From Cryptomeria japonica (taxonomy: Eukaryota; Streptophyta; Pinopsida; Cupressales; Cupressaceae), in contig NC_081406.1 of the NCBI RefSeq assembly GCF_030272615.1, positions 190,119,391 to 190,183,390 on the forward strand: DNA of 64,000 bases. The letters are read 5' to 3'. Both the position numbers and the translations under genes were made by a program. This document shows positions 35,401 to 46,789 of the stretch, in pieces. Below the pieces are notes generated by a model that was not told the DNA's origin, did not search any database, and saw only the letters and a list, made by a program, of their open reading frames with translations. The stretch's first letter is position 1. Each line of letters starts with the position of its first letter.

Positions 35401-36822
35401 CGGTTTTATTCACAGCTCGAAAATAATGAAAACCAAAGCGCCCACCATAATATGATAATCAATGATTAAAAATGCACAGGCTCAAAAGAATAAGTCCGTT
35501 TTAAACGGATTGTGTTTTGATAGCCATTTCTTTGGTGGTTCCATTCTTCCCTAAATACGAATGGGTTTCAAACGCCCAACAACAATGAGGGATAATTCAC
35601 CTCAAACAAATTTATTTTTATTCAACAAGGAGAAAACCAGACATGGCAAGATAATCCATTTTAACACAATGATACAGCCATGAATTTTCTTGAAGAACAC
35701 AAACTAAAGCATGGATTTAAACCCAAAATCCAATTTAAAACTGAAAGCACTCAAGAATTGGATTTTGGCAACAAGCAACCATTTTCATAACAACAAGGAA
35801 GAACAATTTGGGTAAACCCTACCTCATACGCAATCCTGGGATGGCTGAAGGAGAGCCCACCTGTCAGATCCAGCAACATTCCTTCCCCAAAACCTCCAAA
35901 ATTTCTTTCCAACCAAAAATTTTCCAAATTTGTCCATCCTCTTCAAATTTCCCCAAATTGGGTTATATGGAAGAGTTGACCAAAAATTCTACTTTTGGAA
36001 TAAAAATTCTTATTTACAAATAATACTCAAAAATTCACTCTTTTCAACTATAGCCACAATTTAACTTGCTTTAATTCAAAAAAAATGATTTCTTCTTTTA
36101 ATTCAATTAAACCTTTCAAATTCCAAAATCCAACAAAATACAATTACGTCTATTGCGACTAAATACCAAACTTTCTTTTAACAGCATATACAAAATGCAT
36201 TTAATATTCCAAATCAGTGAATTAATCGAACTTACTCCCAATTAAAACGAGCAATCCAATATCAACGAAAATCGCATAACGGAAACCAGATTAATTTAGT
36301 CCATAAATCCTTAATGCACAAACACATAATTAATCAAGATAATTACTAAGGACTAATTAATCAATTTAACCAAACACACCAAGCACGCAAATCGAGAAGG
36401 TCAACCAAACAGACGACTCGCAAACCCAAACAGGAAGGGATTACCGACGACGACTGACGATGCTCACTTGAGCACGACTAAGGTCGACCAGGGTCTTACG
36501 ACCACCTAATCCAACTCTAAGGGTTAAAAAGGTACACTCAAACCTGCACATCCAGGTGGAGACGAACCTCGCACTCATGCGGCGTTGTACCTGAAATCTC
36601 CTGCAACCAAGGATCATACATGCATACATATATAAAATTTAATGAAAACGTTAGCTCAATATTGATACCACGAAATAGGTACACTAACAACTTGCATACA
36701 ACTAGTGTGAAACCACATCAATAGCTATGTGTTAAATCAAACATCTGCCTATAACATAATATTACGATAAACTAATCAAGATTAAGCCAAGGTTAGAAAT
36801 AGATTAGGGCAGGGGTACTACA
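32432..36822. mobile_element. Element E: 4.4-kb solo LTR or non-autonomous LTR element
   Basis: It is bounded by the exact duplication CATAC (32,427-32,431 and 36,823-36,827) and by TG...CA ends. The ends form an extended imperfect inverted repeat: TGTAATGCCCCGCC at the left, and TGTAGTACCCCTGCC as the complement of the right. No internal LTR pair, primer site or retroviral motif is visible, so a solo gypsy-type LTR is likely. A GC-rich island at about 35,090-35,330 stands out from the AT-rich remainder and may mark a promoter/leader, probably on the minus strand. Confidence 0.85.
35090..35330 (-). promoter_or_regulatory. GC-rich island inside element E
   Basis: About 240 bp very rich in CGC, GCGG and CCGC, within a roughly 35 percent GC element. 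It is preceded on the minus strand by AT-rich sequence. The island and its place inside an LTR suggest the start of a transcribed leader, but no TATA box or start site can be fixed by eye. Confidence 0.35.
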
Positions 36823-37410
36823 CATACTGCTAATATGTGCCAAATTAGAAAAGGTAAGCAACCGAATGTCACTAGGTCTAATGGTTATTGTCACAATTGC
36901 AATAAATATGGTCACACATCTAACCAATATAGGACAAAGTCTGCTAGCAATTATCAGAAGGCAAAATTCAAAGGATTTTGTAAAAACTGTAATAGATATG
37001 GACATAGGACCAAGAAGTGTTGCTTTAAGCAAAAGAACTATATGTGGTCTACACACCGAGCAAATACTAGAGGCTACCGAACTCACACAGATTCTAACCG
37101 ACGGTATTATGCAGTACCATGGGACTACAATACAAGGATATGGTGTGAATGTTGTGGAAGATATGGACACATAAGTGCCAACTTCTTTATAAGGTTTGGA
37201 ATGAACAACTGAAGATCATGGAGAAATCTTGGTATGGCATGTTTTCATTGTCACAAAGTTGGACACTTGGCTAGAGACTACAGAGATCAACCTAGAGGAG
37301 ACACTGAGGAAATAAAAGGCAAATTACAGATGATTTGGAAAAAGAAGGAAATTGTGTCAAATGAAGAAAGCACCTTACCTACCGAGTTAGGTGCACCTAT
37401 TCCAAATTAA

Positions 37411-37934
37411 TCGGTGAAGGTATGAAGGGACTGCATTCTTACAAAGGTTAAATCTTAACAGTTCCTATTTTATTATGTACTTAATTCAAAATATGCATAG
37501 CTAAGATGCATTAGCAAGTTTGAAATAAAGGAAGCATGTCAAGTCAATAAATACAGGAAGCCTGTCTAGTCGGTAAATACAAGAAGTCTGGCTATTCGGT
37601 AAAAGCATAAAAAGGAAGTGGTACCGAGTGCATTTAATGTTTTTGACCTAATTGCATGGAGCCCGATAAGGTATATTGTGTACTTAAATCTTTTGCACGG
37701 TCATTTTACACTTCCCAAGTTTTCAAGAGAGCAGAGCAAAGCGATTCAAAGGCGATCAAACCTCCTACGAAGCGTAATTCAAGGTATTTACACATCGATC
37801 TCAAGCAGTTTAAGCTAGCTATCGGGAAATACCAGTGTGATTATCTATTTTAGATTTGTTAAGAGAAAGCATTTGTTGTTTAAAAGTCTTCAAACCCTAA
37901 GAATCTTTTGTTAAGTGATTATCCAAAATTTGCA
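37411..37934 (+). promoter_or_regulatory. Element D gap between Gag and second frame; 27-bp triple repeat and possible splice site
   Basis: This 524-bp non-coding gap separates Gag from the second frame. At about 37,526-37,605 three ~27-bp units of (A/G)GGAAGC.TGTC.AGTC.GTAAATAC type occur. Later, CAAG-GTATTTACAC near 37,780 and TTATCTATTTTAG ending near 37,853 could be a 5' and a 3' splice site, followed by a short leader and an ATG at 37,935 with G at -3 and +4. This layout would allow separate expression of the second frame by splicing or an internal promoter. All of this is inference. Confidence 0.4.
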
Positions 37935-40900
37935 ATGGCACCTAAGATCCTGAAGCCCGTTGTTGTTGAGAACATTAAAAAGCCCTCACTAAAATACTCT
38001 CTAACTCCCAAAGTAGCATCTGAACTAGATGATAAAATTGCTTTTTCACTCATTCCAGATAGAGTTTTATTAGTTGAGGATGTCAGATTCTTCACTAAGT
38101 GTCGTGTTGAGGAACTAGGTCATGTTGAGATCAAGGACACATATGATGAATTGTGTACCGATGGGAAATTGGATAGCAAGTATGAACACATCAAAATCAA
38201 GGGATTGACCGAAGCCCTAACCTATCCCTGTGTCTTCAAACCCCAATGGGTCAAGTTTGTTCTGAGCAGAGTTCACGATGATTTCATGTGGTTAGCGGAA
38301 CAACCATTCAAAATCACCAAGGAAATCATTCATTTGATCACCAGTTACCCTATTTTTTATCATGCCCGAGCTCAGAAAATGATATCACAGAACGAATTGA
38401 TCACTCTAACCGGAGTTGAATCTAACTGCAAAGGACTAAAATTGAACATTGTGACAGATGCAGAGCTGAAGTTTGCCATTAGAGTCATAGGTTATTGTTT
38501 CTTCCAATCGGTAAGGGAAAACAGTGTACCCTGTGCAACAGTCGATTTAGCATATAAAATTGTGAAGAAGGGAATGAAAATTGATCTTTGTGAAGTATTG
38601 TTGAAAAACCTATTTGAGAATCTAAACACCATAAGCAAGCCGAAGAAGAACAACTCGGCTAATACACTGAAGTTTGGATCACTTTTGGTATGCATGTTTT
38701 TCTATCTTGAGAAATTCTTTCCATCAGTTGGTAATGTAGTTTGGGAGCTACATCGACCAATCACCCATCAAATCAATGACTTCATCAAATAGCTAGGTGA
38801 TAAATTTAATGATATTATGGATGATTACTTTAGCAAGTTTCAGGAAAAGATGCATAACAGGTATAGAATTCCACCCCAGTTAGTAGAGAAATACAAGGAT
38901 GACATATGCTTTGAAGTAGACACCGACTACTACTATGTTAATGTTGTGGAACCAAGAACTCAATCTTTGCCACCTATGGGTTATGAGATTGATTTCAACA
39001 TAACACAATAGTAGATAGATGCTTTTCTTACATTACCAAGGCATGTTACCGAGATGAGGTATGGAACATATGAAGAATTTAAAGAGAAAGTAAAGATGAG
39101 TATTGTAGTACCCAAGGCTACAAGGAAAGCAACAAAAATGATCAAGGCATTAACGGAGAAATTTGGAGAAGGTTCTTCCTCCACACCTATCAAAGGCACT
39201 CCAGTAATCACCGAGGAGGAATCTGAAGCCCAAGAGGCAGCTATTACTTTGAGCACCGAGTTGCCTAAAGGGAAAGTTTTGAAAAGGAAGAAACAGGATA
39301 CATCAAAGGTATCACCGACTCCTTCAGTAAAGCGCCCAAACACAAGATCATCTGCAGTGTCACCGAGTAAGAAACCAAAGAATGTTGTTGTTCCAAAGGT
39401 AACAAAAACTTACAAGAAATCTACTCAGAGACTCATTTGACTAAAGAGTCTAGTGACACCGAATCCGAAGACAAAAACAAATTTCGAATTGTCAAGAGTA
39501 AAAAGGTAGATGTACATAGTGTTGATAATTTTTGTGCTAATCTGAAGCAATATGGTGGATTTGGAGCATTCAGATATGTTAAGTATGAATCCAGATCTGA
39601 TGATGAAAAGAGACAAATTGATGAAGCTGTAATCTGCACACTTCTAAAATTCTAATTGGTCCCATTGGAAGTATCTAAATCTCTTCCAAATGAATTATAT
39701 TTGCATATTGATAACAGGTGGAAGTATGCCATGGACTTAGAGAAATAGATGAGAGAAAGAAGTTTGGTACATCTCTTTCCAGACATGTCGGTAGATGAGA
39801 TCAAAGAACATCTGAAAAACTGCCACACAAACTTCCTAGTCAAGCAAAGAGCCTTGAAATTGATGAATGTCCTTTACTTGGATGTAGAGAATGAGACAAA
39901 GGAAAAATGGCAGGAAATATTACGAATCAAGAATGCTGGTGAACAAGTTGAAGTTGAAATAGTTGATGTCACTGAGCAAGATCCTGATATCACCAAGCAA
40001 AACCCTGCTGGCACTATACAAATTGATGAGGATATCATGGACACTGAGGCACAAGAACAGGAAATGATAGAAGGGAATGCATATGCCAAACTGGTATCCA
40101 GTGAGTCCATGTTGGAACAAGTTCAGCCCTATCCTCCGGTCACTCAGCCCACTTCAACTGAGGCCCCTCAAGATACTGAACAAGGAACAGAGGATCACAA
40201 GTCTACAAAAGGAGACACTACTTCTCAGGCCACCGGGGAACAGACCTCTCAAGCTCCTTCTAGCACTGAAAATGTTACAACTGAGACCCCAAGCATAGAA
40301 GCACCGAAGGACACAACAAAGGCTACATCAGAGGTTCAAGAAATTGAAAAAAGTGTTGCCTCTACCGAGAAACCTACCGAGGGTCAACAAGCCTCCCAAG
40401 CCATTGTGTTAGTTCAACCGATGAAGGTAAAGAAAAGAAAATGAAAAAGCATAGTTTCAAATTAGATTTGTCAAAACCAATAGTGTTGCCAAATGTTGAC
40501 ATTTCTAAACTAAAAGGGCAAGCACTCATTGAATTCGGTGAACTATGCAAAGCCAGAGCAGAACAGGAAAAACAAATGGCTATTCAAAAGAAAAACAAAG
40601 TACTTCAAAAGGTGAAAGCACTATTAATAGATATCCTACCCGAATCTACAGTGACAAAAGATACAGCCATCCATATTCAACTGGATGAACTCCTAACTAA
40701 AATAGAGACATCTGGAGTAGACGCATCTGAATATTTGAGCAAATTGAAGGACAAAGAGCTCACTGCTAAAATGATTGAAGAGGTATAGAAAGCTATTGCC
40801 CTTGGCAAAGTAAAACTTGTCAAATTTATTGTTGAGTTGTCCCCTCAACTCAAGCAAATTCTTTATTTATTTCAAAAACTTTGTACATTCTCTTTATTCA

Positions 40901-41292
40901 TTAAAGATATCAAATATAAAATAGAAGTGATTGAGAAAGAGATCACCAATCTCTCAAATAAGTTGACCACTGAACCAAATTCTATTCAGAATTTCTATAC
41001 AAAGTTACAAAAGCTCATGGCTCAACAATTGGAACTTAGGAATGAGGAGCACAAGATCAGGATGGATATAATGACTCTTCAGACATTATTCATTCCTCAT
41101 CTTTCCTCCATCCAAGAACAGATCAACAAACCTACCTCCCTATCCACTCAACAAGAGGGAAGCACCTTAGATGGACTAATTTCACTGTTAGCTGACATAA
41201 CAGCTCAGAATTCACTCAAGGATAGTGTCAAGGATGCCCTCTCTGCTGCACTCACCGATGCAAGGACAAAGTACAAATCCATTTTTGACTAG
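37935..41292 (+). pseudogene. Element D second frame: ~1,120-codon protein of unknown family, broken
   Basis: I do not recognise this protein. The first 285 residues (from MAPKILKPVV) look globular, with FKPQWVKFVLSRVHDDFMWL and FGSLLVCMFFYLEKFFPSVG. Next come a region with LPPMGYEIDFN, a Thr/Gln/Pro/Glu-rich low-complexity stretch (about 39,960-40,430), and a helical coiled-coil C-terminus (KIEVIEKEITNLSNKLTT, LRNEEHKIRMDIMTLQTL). Breaks are stops at 38,790, 39,009, 39,012, 39,653, 39,746 and 40,786 and frame changes near 39,435 and 40,441. No protease, integrase, reverse transcriptase, signal peptide or clear membrane segment is seen. It sits where pol or env-like frames lie in related elements. 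A captured host gene or an additional structural protein are both possible. Confidence 0.75.
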
Positions 41293-41681
41293 TTGCCACC
41301 ACTGAATGGTAACTAAGTTTTGATGTTTGTCAAAAAGGGGGAGTGAGTATAGTATCAAAGTATCAAAGTATCAAAGGGGGAGTGTAGTATACAGGGGGAG
41401 TATATTGAACAGAGTATCAAATGCACAGTTAATTTTGACAGTGAACCAGCAGTGAACAGAGCAGTGACAACCAAGCAGTTAATACAGGAGATTGATCACC
41501 GAGCATGCAAAATAAGAGTTATGTATAGTATATTGATAAGGGGAGTATATCTTAATATACTATTTTATTGACAATTGTATATACTGTCAATTTAGTCAAA
41601 TTTTGTAAGTATATAGATTTTTGAGTTATGACTTTGAAAGTAGTTTTGTCAAACATCTCGACTAATGTCAAAAGGGGAGAT
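41293..41681 (+). other. Element D 3' untranslated region and polypurine tract
   Basis: Contains four GGGGGAG-type purine runs (near 41,336, 41,377, 41,392 and GGGGAG at 41,540) and the true tract AAAAGGGGAGA at 41,670-41,680 abutting the 3' LTR. A TATCAAAG trimer lies near 41,350-41,376. No coding sequence is visible. Confidence 0.75.
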
Positions 41682-42834
41682 TGTTACTACTTACTAAGTT
41701 GCCATTAGTTTTATATCCAAAGTCATTCTATATACTCTAGTCGGTTACTACTACCGAAATATTCAGTCGGTAAGCAGAGAGCAGTCGATTATAGAAGAAA
41801 GTAGTCACAGAGGCTAGTATACACTGAGTTGTCTACTGAGTTACACTCTATGTCTACTGAGCAACAAAAATGATATACCAAGTGAAATGTTTTACCAGAT
41901 TCATTGAACCTAGACACATGTGTGGAAACGTGTTACAAGATCGAGGAACAAAGAAGCGTTATCTCATTGGAAATTGCACTTAAAGATTTTGTATGATTTT
42001 GAGGTCATCTATCCAATGAAATATTTTGTATGGATATTCATTCGATAAATTATGTTTGCTATGAACCAGATCACCGACATAAGAGATCTATTTATATAGC
42101 ATGGATTAAGGATAAAAATAAAAAAGAAATAAGGTGTATGAAGCAAGACATGTGCAATAGATAAGCAACCATTGAGTATTGTGACTGTCAAAGACACAGA
42201 GGTCACCGAGAAGGATTTCAAAGAACAGTCAAGGAACAGAGTAAATAGAAAGGTTTACCGAGTTACTTTATGGGTTACTGAGGTATGCTATAAGCAAGGT
42301 AATCTCATTTTGAGCACATATAATCTGCTATAACATTCCAAATGTAAAGTTGCAGATATTTGTAAAGATTTTATTGTAATATTTTGAGTTGTAAGAAAAA
42401 CCTTTAACAGGGTAAAAGACTCTAACAAAGTCTATAAATTGTAAAGCCTTTAACCAGGTGCAGCATTTAGAATAAGTGTTGTAAAATCTTTTAGCAAGGT
42501 AGATCTAACAATCTTGATACTCCTAATAGGGTAAGCTATCAGAAATAGCTAAACATGTAGCTCTAACCAAGCAACCTTTATTATTGCAGTAGTGAAGTTG
42601 TGGGTGCCATCCCCACCATAGTTTTTCTCTCTAACCAAGAGTTTCTGCATAACCAAAATATATGTGTTATGGAGTGAATCATGTATGATTGTTATTTATT
42701 TGTTTTAGTTGTATGTTATGTTACAGCATTTTTCAGTTTATGCATAACAGTAAAGTTATTGTTAAAGAAAGGATTTGAAGTACTGATTCACCCCTCCCCT
42801 CTCAGTACATTAGCTTTCCATATTGGGCCTAATA
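41682..42834 (+). repeat. Element D 3' LTR (1153 bp)
   Basis: Partner of 30,428-31,596. It ends CCTAATA (C to T against CCTAACA) before the duplicated GTACC. It has lost most ACCGAG sites by C-to-T or G-to-A change, and its GATC/GATC dyad is broken to GATC/AATC. Confidence 0.92.
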
Positions 42835-42839
42835 GTACC

Positions 42840-42956
42840 CACTCACACTAATAGTCACTTAATTAATCCTAAGCACACTTAATTTAAAATATAGGGAAAA
42901 AATTGAAATAGGATGAAAATAAATAACCATTTAGGAAATAAAAACCTACACTAACA
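42840..42956 (-). repeat. Element C 3' LTR, right part
   Basis: Continues C's LTR after element D (CACTCACAC..AATAG.CACTTAATTAATCC, AAAAACCTACACTAACA) and matches 57,323-57,439. CCCCC at 42,957-42,961 is the complement of a weak polypurine tract. Confidence 0.85.
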
Positions 42957-43139
42957 CCCCCAAGCATAGCTTAGGTAGGTGAAAATATGATGTATCCTAG
43001 AAAGTGAGCCCATATTAGGCACTCATGTACAAATAATTACCCCAACCCCCATAAATAGAGAGATAACACCCTCCTAAAGAGATAGATAAAGAGAGATAGA
43101 GAGGACTAAGAATCCCCCCCCCATAGAGGACACTTGTTG

Positions 43140-45750
43140 TACACGTAGCAAATCTCACAAACAAAAGAACTTGCTCTCAATGAAGGGCTTGGTGAAGATG
43201 TCTCCAATTTTATCTAATATCGAACAATACCTGGCATAAATGATCTGCTCATGAATTATCTCCCAAATGTAGTACATGTGGATTTCAATGTGCTTGGTCC
43301 TCTAACAATGGATTACATTGTGAGACATTTGTTTGGCACACTTACTGTCACAAAAGATGATTGTAGGCTTATAAAAGAAAATGTCAAACTCAATGAGAAT
43401 ATTCTAAATCCAAATAGCCTCAGTAGTAGCATAAACTGTTCCTCAATACTCAACCTCTATAGATGAAAGAGCAATTGTAGACAGCTTCTTGCTTTACCAA
43501 CAAACTAGACCAAAACCAAGAGAAAAGAAATATGCTAAATTAGACTTGTGATCCTAAGACTTGCCTATCCAATTTGAATCTATGTACTCCACCAGGTTAA
43601 AATCCACATCTGCTACATAGTGAATCCCATAATTGTAAGTCCTTGAATATAGTGAAGAATCCTCTTAGCTACTTTCAAGTGTAGCTCATGGTCCTACATG
43701 AATCGATATACTATGCCTACAACATATGAAATGCCAGGTGTCGTGTGAGTCAATTATAGGAGACAACCAACAAGTTGTCAATACAAAGTTTCATCCATCA
43801 AACATGAATAATACTTAACCTCAAGTTTGATCCCAAACATAAATGGAGTCGGTCCATGCTCTTAATGAGCTATGCAAAATATAGAAATCATATCAAGAGT
43901 GTACTTAGGTTGTGAAAAGAATATTCCTAAAGAAGATTGGGTTATCTCAATCCCCAAGAAGTAGTGCAAACGACCTAAGTTTTACATCAAAAAATGATAA
44001 TGAAAGAAAATTCTCACTACCTGAATGGTAGATGAGTGACTCCTTGTGATCAATATATTATCAACATAGAGAACCAAAAAAGTGAGAGTATAGTCATGAT
44101 ATAGAATATATACATTTGAATCAAAATATAAATGAGTGAACCCAACTATCAAAAGGAAGGAATTCATCTTGGAATACCAAGCCTAAGGGGCATGGCTAAG
44201 GCCATAGAGAAACTTTTAAAGATGACAAACACGTGAATGATCCTAAAATACCCCTATGGCTACTCCATGTATGTTTCCTCCTGATAAAACAAATTACTCT
44301 TCACATCCATATGATGAACTTTTCATTTATGAGCTATAGCAATAGCAAGGATAAGTCGGATGGAATTCATTTTGGTGACTGGTGCTAAAGTCTTAGAGTA
44401 GTCAATCCCAAGAACCTAGCAAAATCCTTTTGCAACCAATAAATTCTTATGTTTATCAACAAACCCATCTAAATTAAAGGAAATTCAATGTATTGACTTG
44501 CATCAAACAAGTTTTCTTTCCTAAGGAAGAGGGACAAGATCCCAATTGTGATTCCTCTCTAAGGAACTAAACTCTTCTTGCATAACTACATCTCACCCAA
44601 GAGGCTTGCATCTTCTCAAAAGGACTGTGGGTCAAAAGTTGAAGCAATGAAGAGATGTGGAGCCTCCTAAAACTGTGACCTTATTATTCTAGCATCTAAA
44701 GGATCACCATCTAATCGCCCATTAACTAATATTTTACAAGTCCAAAGAGGTCTTGAGACTAGAGAAACTAGAGGAGAATCAATATCCTCTTAATGATTAT
44801 TGTGGGAGGAATGTGAATCCTCATTACTATTGTAGCCATCTAATGTGGAGAAGGAAGACTCCTCTTCAAAATTAGGAGGATTAAGATCCTATGAATAATT
44901 ATCATCATGATCCAATTCCTCCAAACTAATTTTTCTATTCTACAACTCCAATCTACTGAGGACTATACAGAACTATATATTGCAATTCAATACCGTTCAA
45001 GACACAAAACTGCTCAAACTTGTTGTTGACATACTCCACCCATTATATGTACACACATTTTTGATATTTTCCATTTTTTTTCTCTAGAAATGCTTTGAAG
45101 TTCAAGAAATAATCAAAGACTTCAAAATTTTGTTTGAGAAAAATATACAAAGATGTATCTAGAAAAATCATGACCAAAAGTCAAAACATATTAAGATCTA
45201 CTAAAAGATGGATGTGGAAATGGTCCAACCAAATCACTATGTACCAACCCTAAAATTTGTGAAGCCCTCCAATATTTTTCTTTGTCAAATTTCTCCTATA
45301 GATGATTTCCGAGAATACATACTTGACAAATAACATGACAAAAGATAACTAAAGGCAATCTTTTAACCATGTCATGTTGACTAAATTGCTACAAGTAGTA
45401 GTAATTTAAGTGGCCAAACTGTTGATGCCACAAGTTACTCACTTCATCAGAATGAGTGAGCAAAAAAATAGAGGATCGAGAACAAAATGAGAAAATAGAT
45501 AAAGTCATGTGATTGATTATCTTCTCTCCCAATTGTAGCTATAGAATCATTAAGCAACTCACGAATTGCTAGTGAACCAAGAGAGAACTCAACCCACTTG
45601 CTTGAACCTATGTGAGTGATCTAATATACTGATAAAAGATTAGTTGATAGTGATAGAAGACCAATAACATCATAGAATGTGACATCCACCACACCAACAT
45701 AACCTCTCCCACGCACCTTAATAGAAGTGTCATCGCCCATCAAAAGAGAA
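43140..45750 (-). pseudogene. Element C copia pol remnant (RNase H, RT, integrase)
   Basis: All minus strand and heavily broken. Near 43,170-43,320 is RNase H C-terminus (TKHIEIHMYYIWEII, then GDIFTKPFIESKF). Near 44,057-44,068 the RT catalytic box reads YVDN in the context LYVDNILITRS, so the second catalytic Asp is lost. Near 44,980-45,040 EYVNNKFEQFCVLNGIELQ is the integrase stretch after the third acidic residue. Order and orientation match the LTRs and primer site of element C. No frame longer than about 60 codons survives. Confidence 0.8.
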
Positions 45751-46789
45751 GGCATAGAACATGGCTCTAAAGTTGCAACTTTATCCCTTCATGAATTCAT
45801 GTTTTGCAAGGCACCCAAACCAATAACCCAAGTTCATGGTGGTGAGTTAAATGCTACAAGGGATTTTCCCTTTCATTTCCCCTTATTGTTTTCTTTAGCC
45901 TCGTTACACCCCTCACTGAACCACTATGTTTTACTAATCTAGGAACAATAATATTATTCTTTTCAAGAATATGTGCAAAGGGATCAATTTGTTTCTTCAA
46001 ATGTTTATGCTCATAATGATAAGGTATTTTACAATACGAAAATTTGACCTTTTCTTTCTTAGTTTTTTCACCATTAAAAGATTAGGTCTCGTTAGCTACT
46101 TTTGGAGAAGTTTGTTTCTGATCCTTCCTCTCATTGATATTTTTTATTGTTACTACCTTTTCCTTTATATTATTTTGTGTCTTGGTTGACAACTAGGGCA
46201 TGTGACTTAAAGGATTTTAGAGTGTCCATTGGATTATCTTATCTTTCTCCTGTGTGAGAGAAACAGAAAAATCACCATGTGATGTTGGGAAACAAGGTTC
46301 ACTAGCTTGTATGTGCAAACTAGGAAGCTTAAGCCTATTTCCGTTTTAATCATTTTGAGAGGGAGAATGGTCCACTTGGCCCAAGATGTTCTCAATCACA
46401 ACATGAATTTAGTGGTCCCTCATTGGTGTACTTGAAAGATGACTCTATAATTTAGGAAGAAGGATGCAAAATAGGGTGACAAGATGACTTTTTTGTGTGC
46501 ACAGGGAGACATTGAATTGGCAAACCGATTTTGGAAGAAGATCCAGCAGAGTAGACTGTACCCAATTTGCAGGACAAATCTTAGGCAAAATTGGAGGGAG
46601 AAAGGTGCCTAGCTCAATTTGTTCCCAAGACTAAGGTGCCCTACTCAGCGTACTCTCATCAATTTTAGCTTTGATGAACTGCAAATTGTAGATCTCTACT
46701 TGCTCACTCTGTACCTTTTTTGTGGGTCTGTCACCTATTCCTGCACACAAAAAAGAGGAAAATTATTGGTACAAATGGATTTTCCTTAT
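45750..46789 (-). pseudogene. Element C protease/gag remnant
   Basis: Near 46,010-46,060 the minus strand reads SYCKIPYHYEHKHLKKQ, a decayed zinc knuckle in which only parts of the metal ligands remain. Downstream near 45,750-45,850 lies the region expected for protease and gag-pre-integrase, broken. The part from 46,200 to 46,789 shows no motif I can name. Confidence 0.55.

Larger units (their letters stand above)
31659..37410 (+). pseudogene. Element D Gag: coiled coil plus five zinc knuckles, interrupted by E
   Basis: The start ATG at 31,659 lies about 50 bp past the primer site. One stop (TAG, 31,794-31,796) breaks the first part. Residues up to about 200 are a charged coiled coil (EEMIGELEEKNNALTDQV, KVRDLEREKQQLEALV). 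The usual copia UBN2 N-terminus is absent. A zinc knuckle at 32,397-32,431 is split by E and continues at 36,828. Four further knuckles follow (CHNCNKYGHTSNQY, CKNCNRYGHRTKKC, CECCGRYGHISANF, CFHCHKVGHLARDY). Only CKNC..C has all four metal ligands; four others have a Cys changed to Tyr or Phe. A further stop lies at 37,210. Confidence 0.8.
30428..42834 (+). mobile_element. Element D: pol-less LTR retroelement with unknown second frame
   Basis: 5' LTR 30,428-31,596 and 3' LTR 41,682-42,834 are flanked by the exact 5-bp duplication GTACC (30,423-30,427 and 42,835-42,839). An initiator-Met primer site follows the 5' LTR and AAAAGGGGAGA precedes the 3' LTR. The interior carries a Gag of coiled coil plus five zinc knuckles, interrupted by E, and then a long separate sense-strand frame (37,935-41,292). 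No protease, integrase or reverse transcriptase motif is present. LTRs differ by about 5 percent by eye, so it is not recent. It must have used another element's enzymes. Confidence 0.9.

Noticed and set aside
36793-37170. Minus-strand frame opposite D's zinc knuckles
   Set aside because: It is the shadow of the Cys-rich sense strand; the sense strand has clear CCHC motifs.
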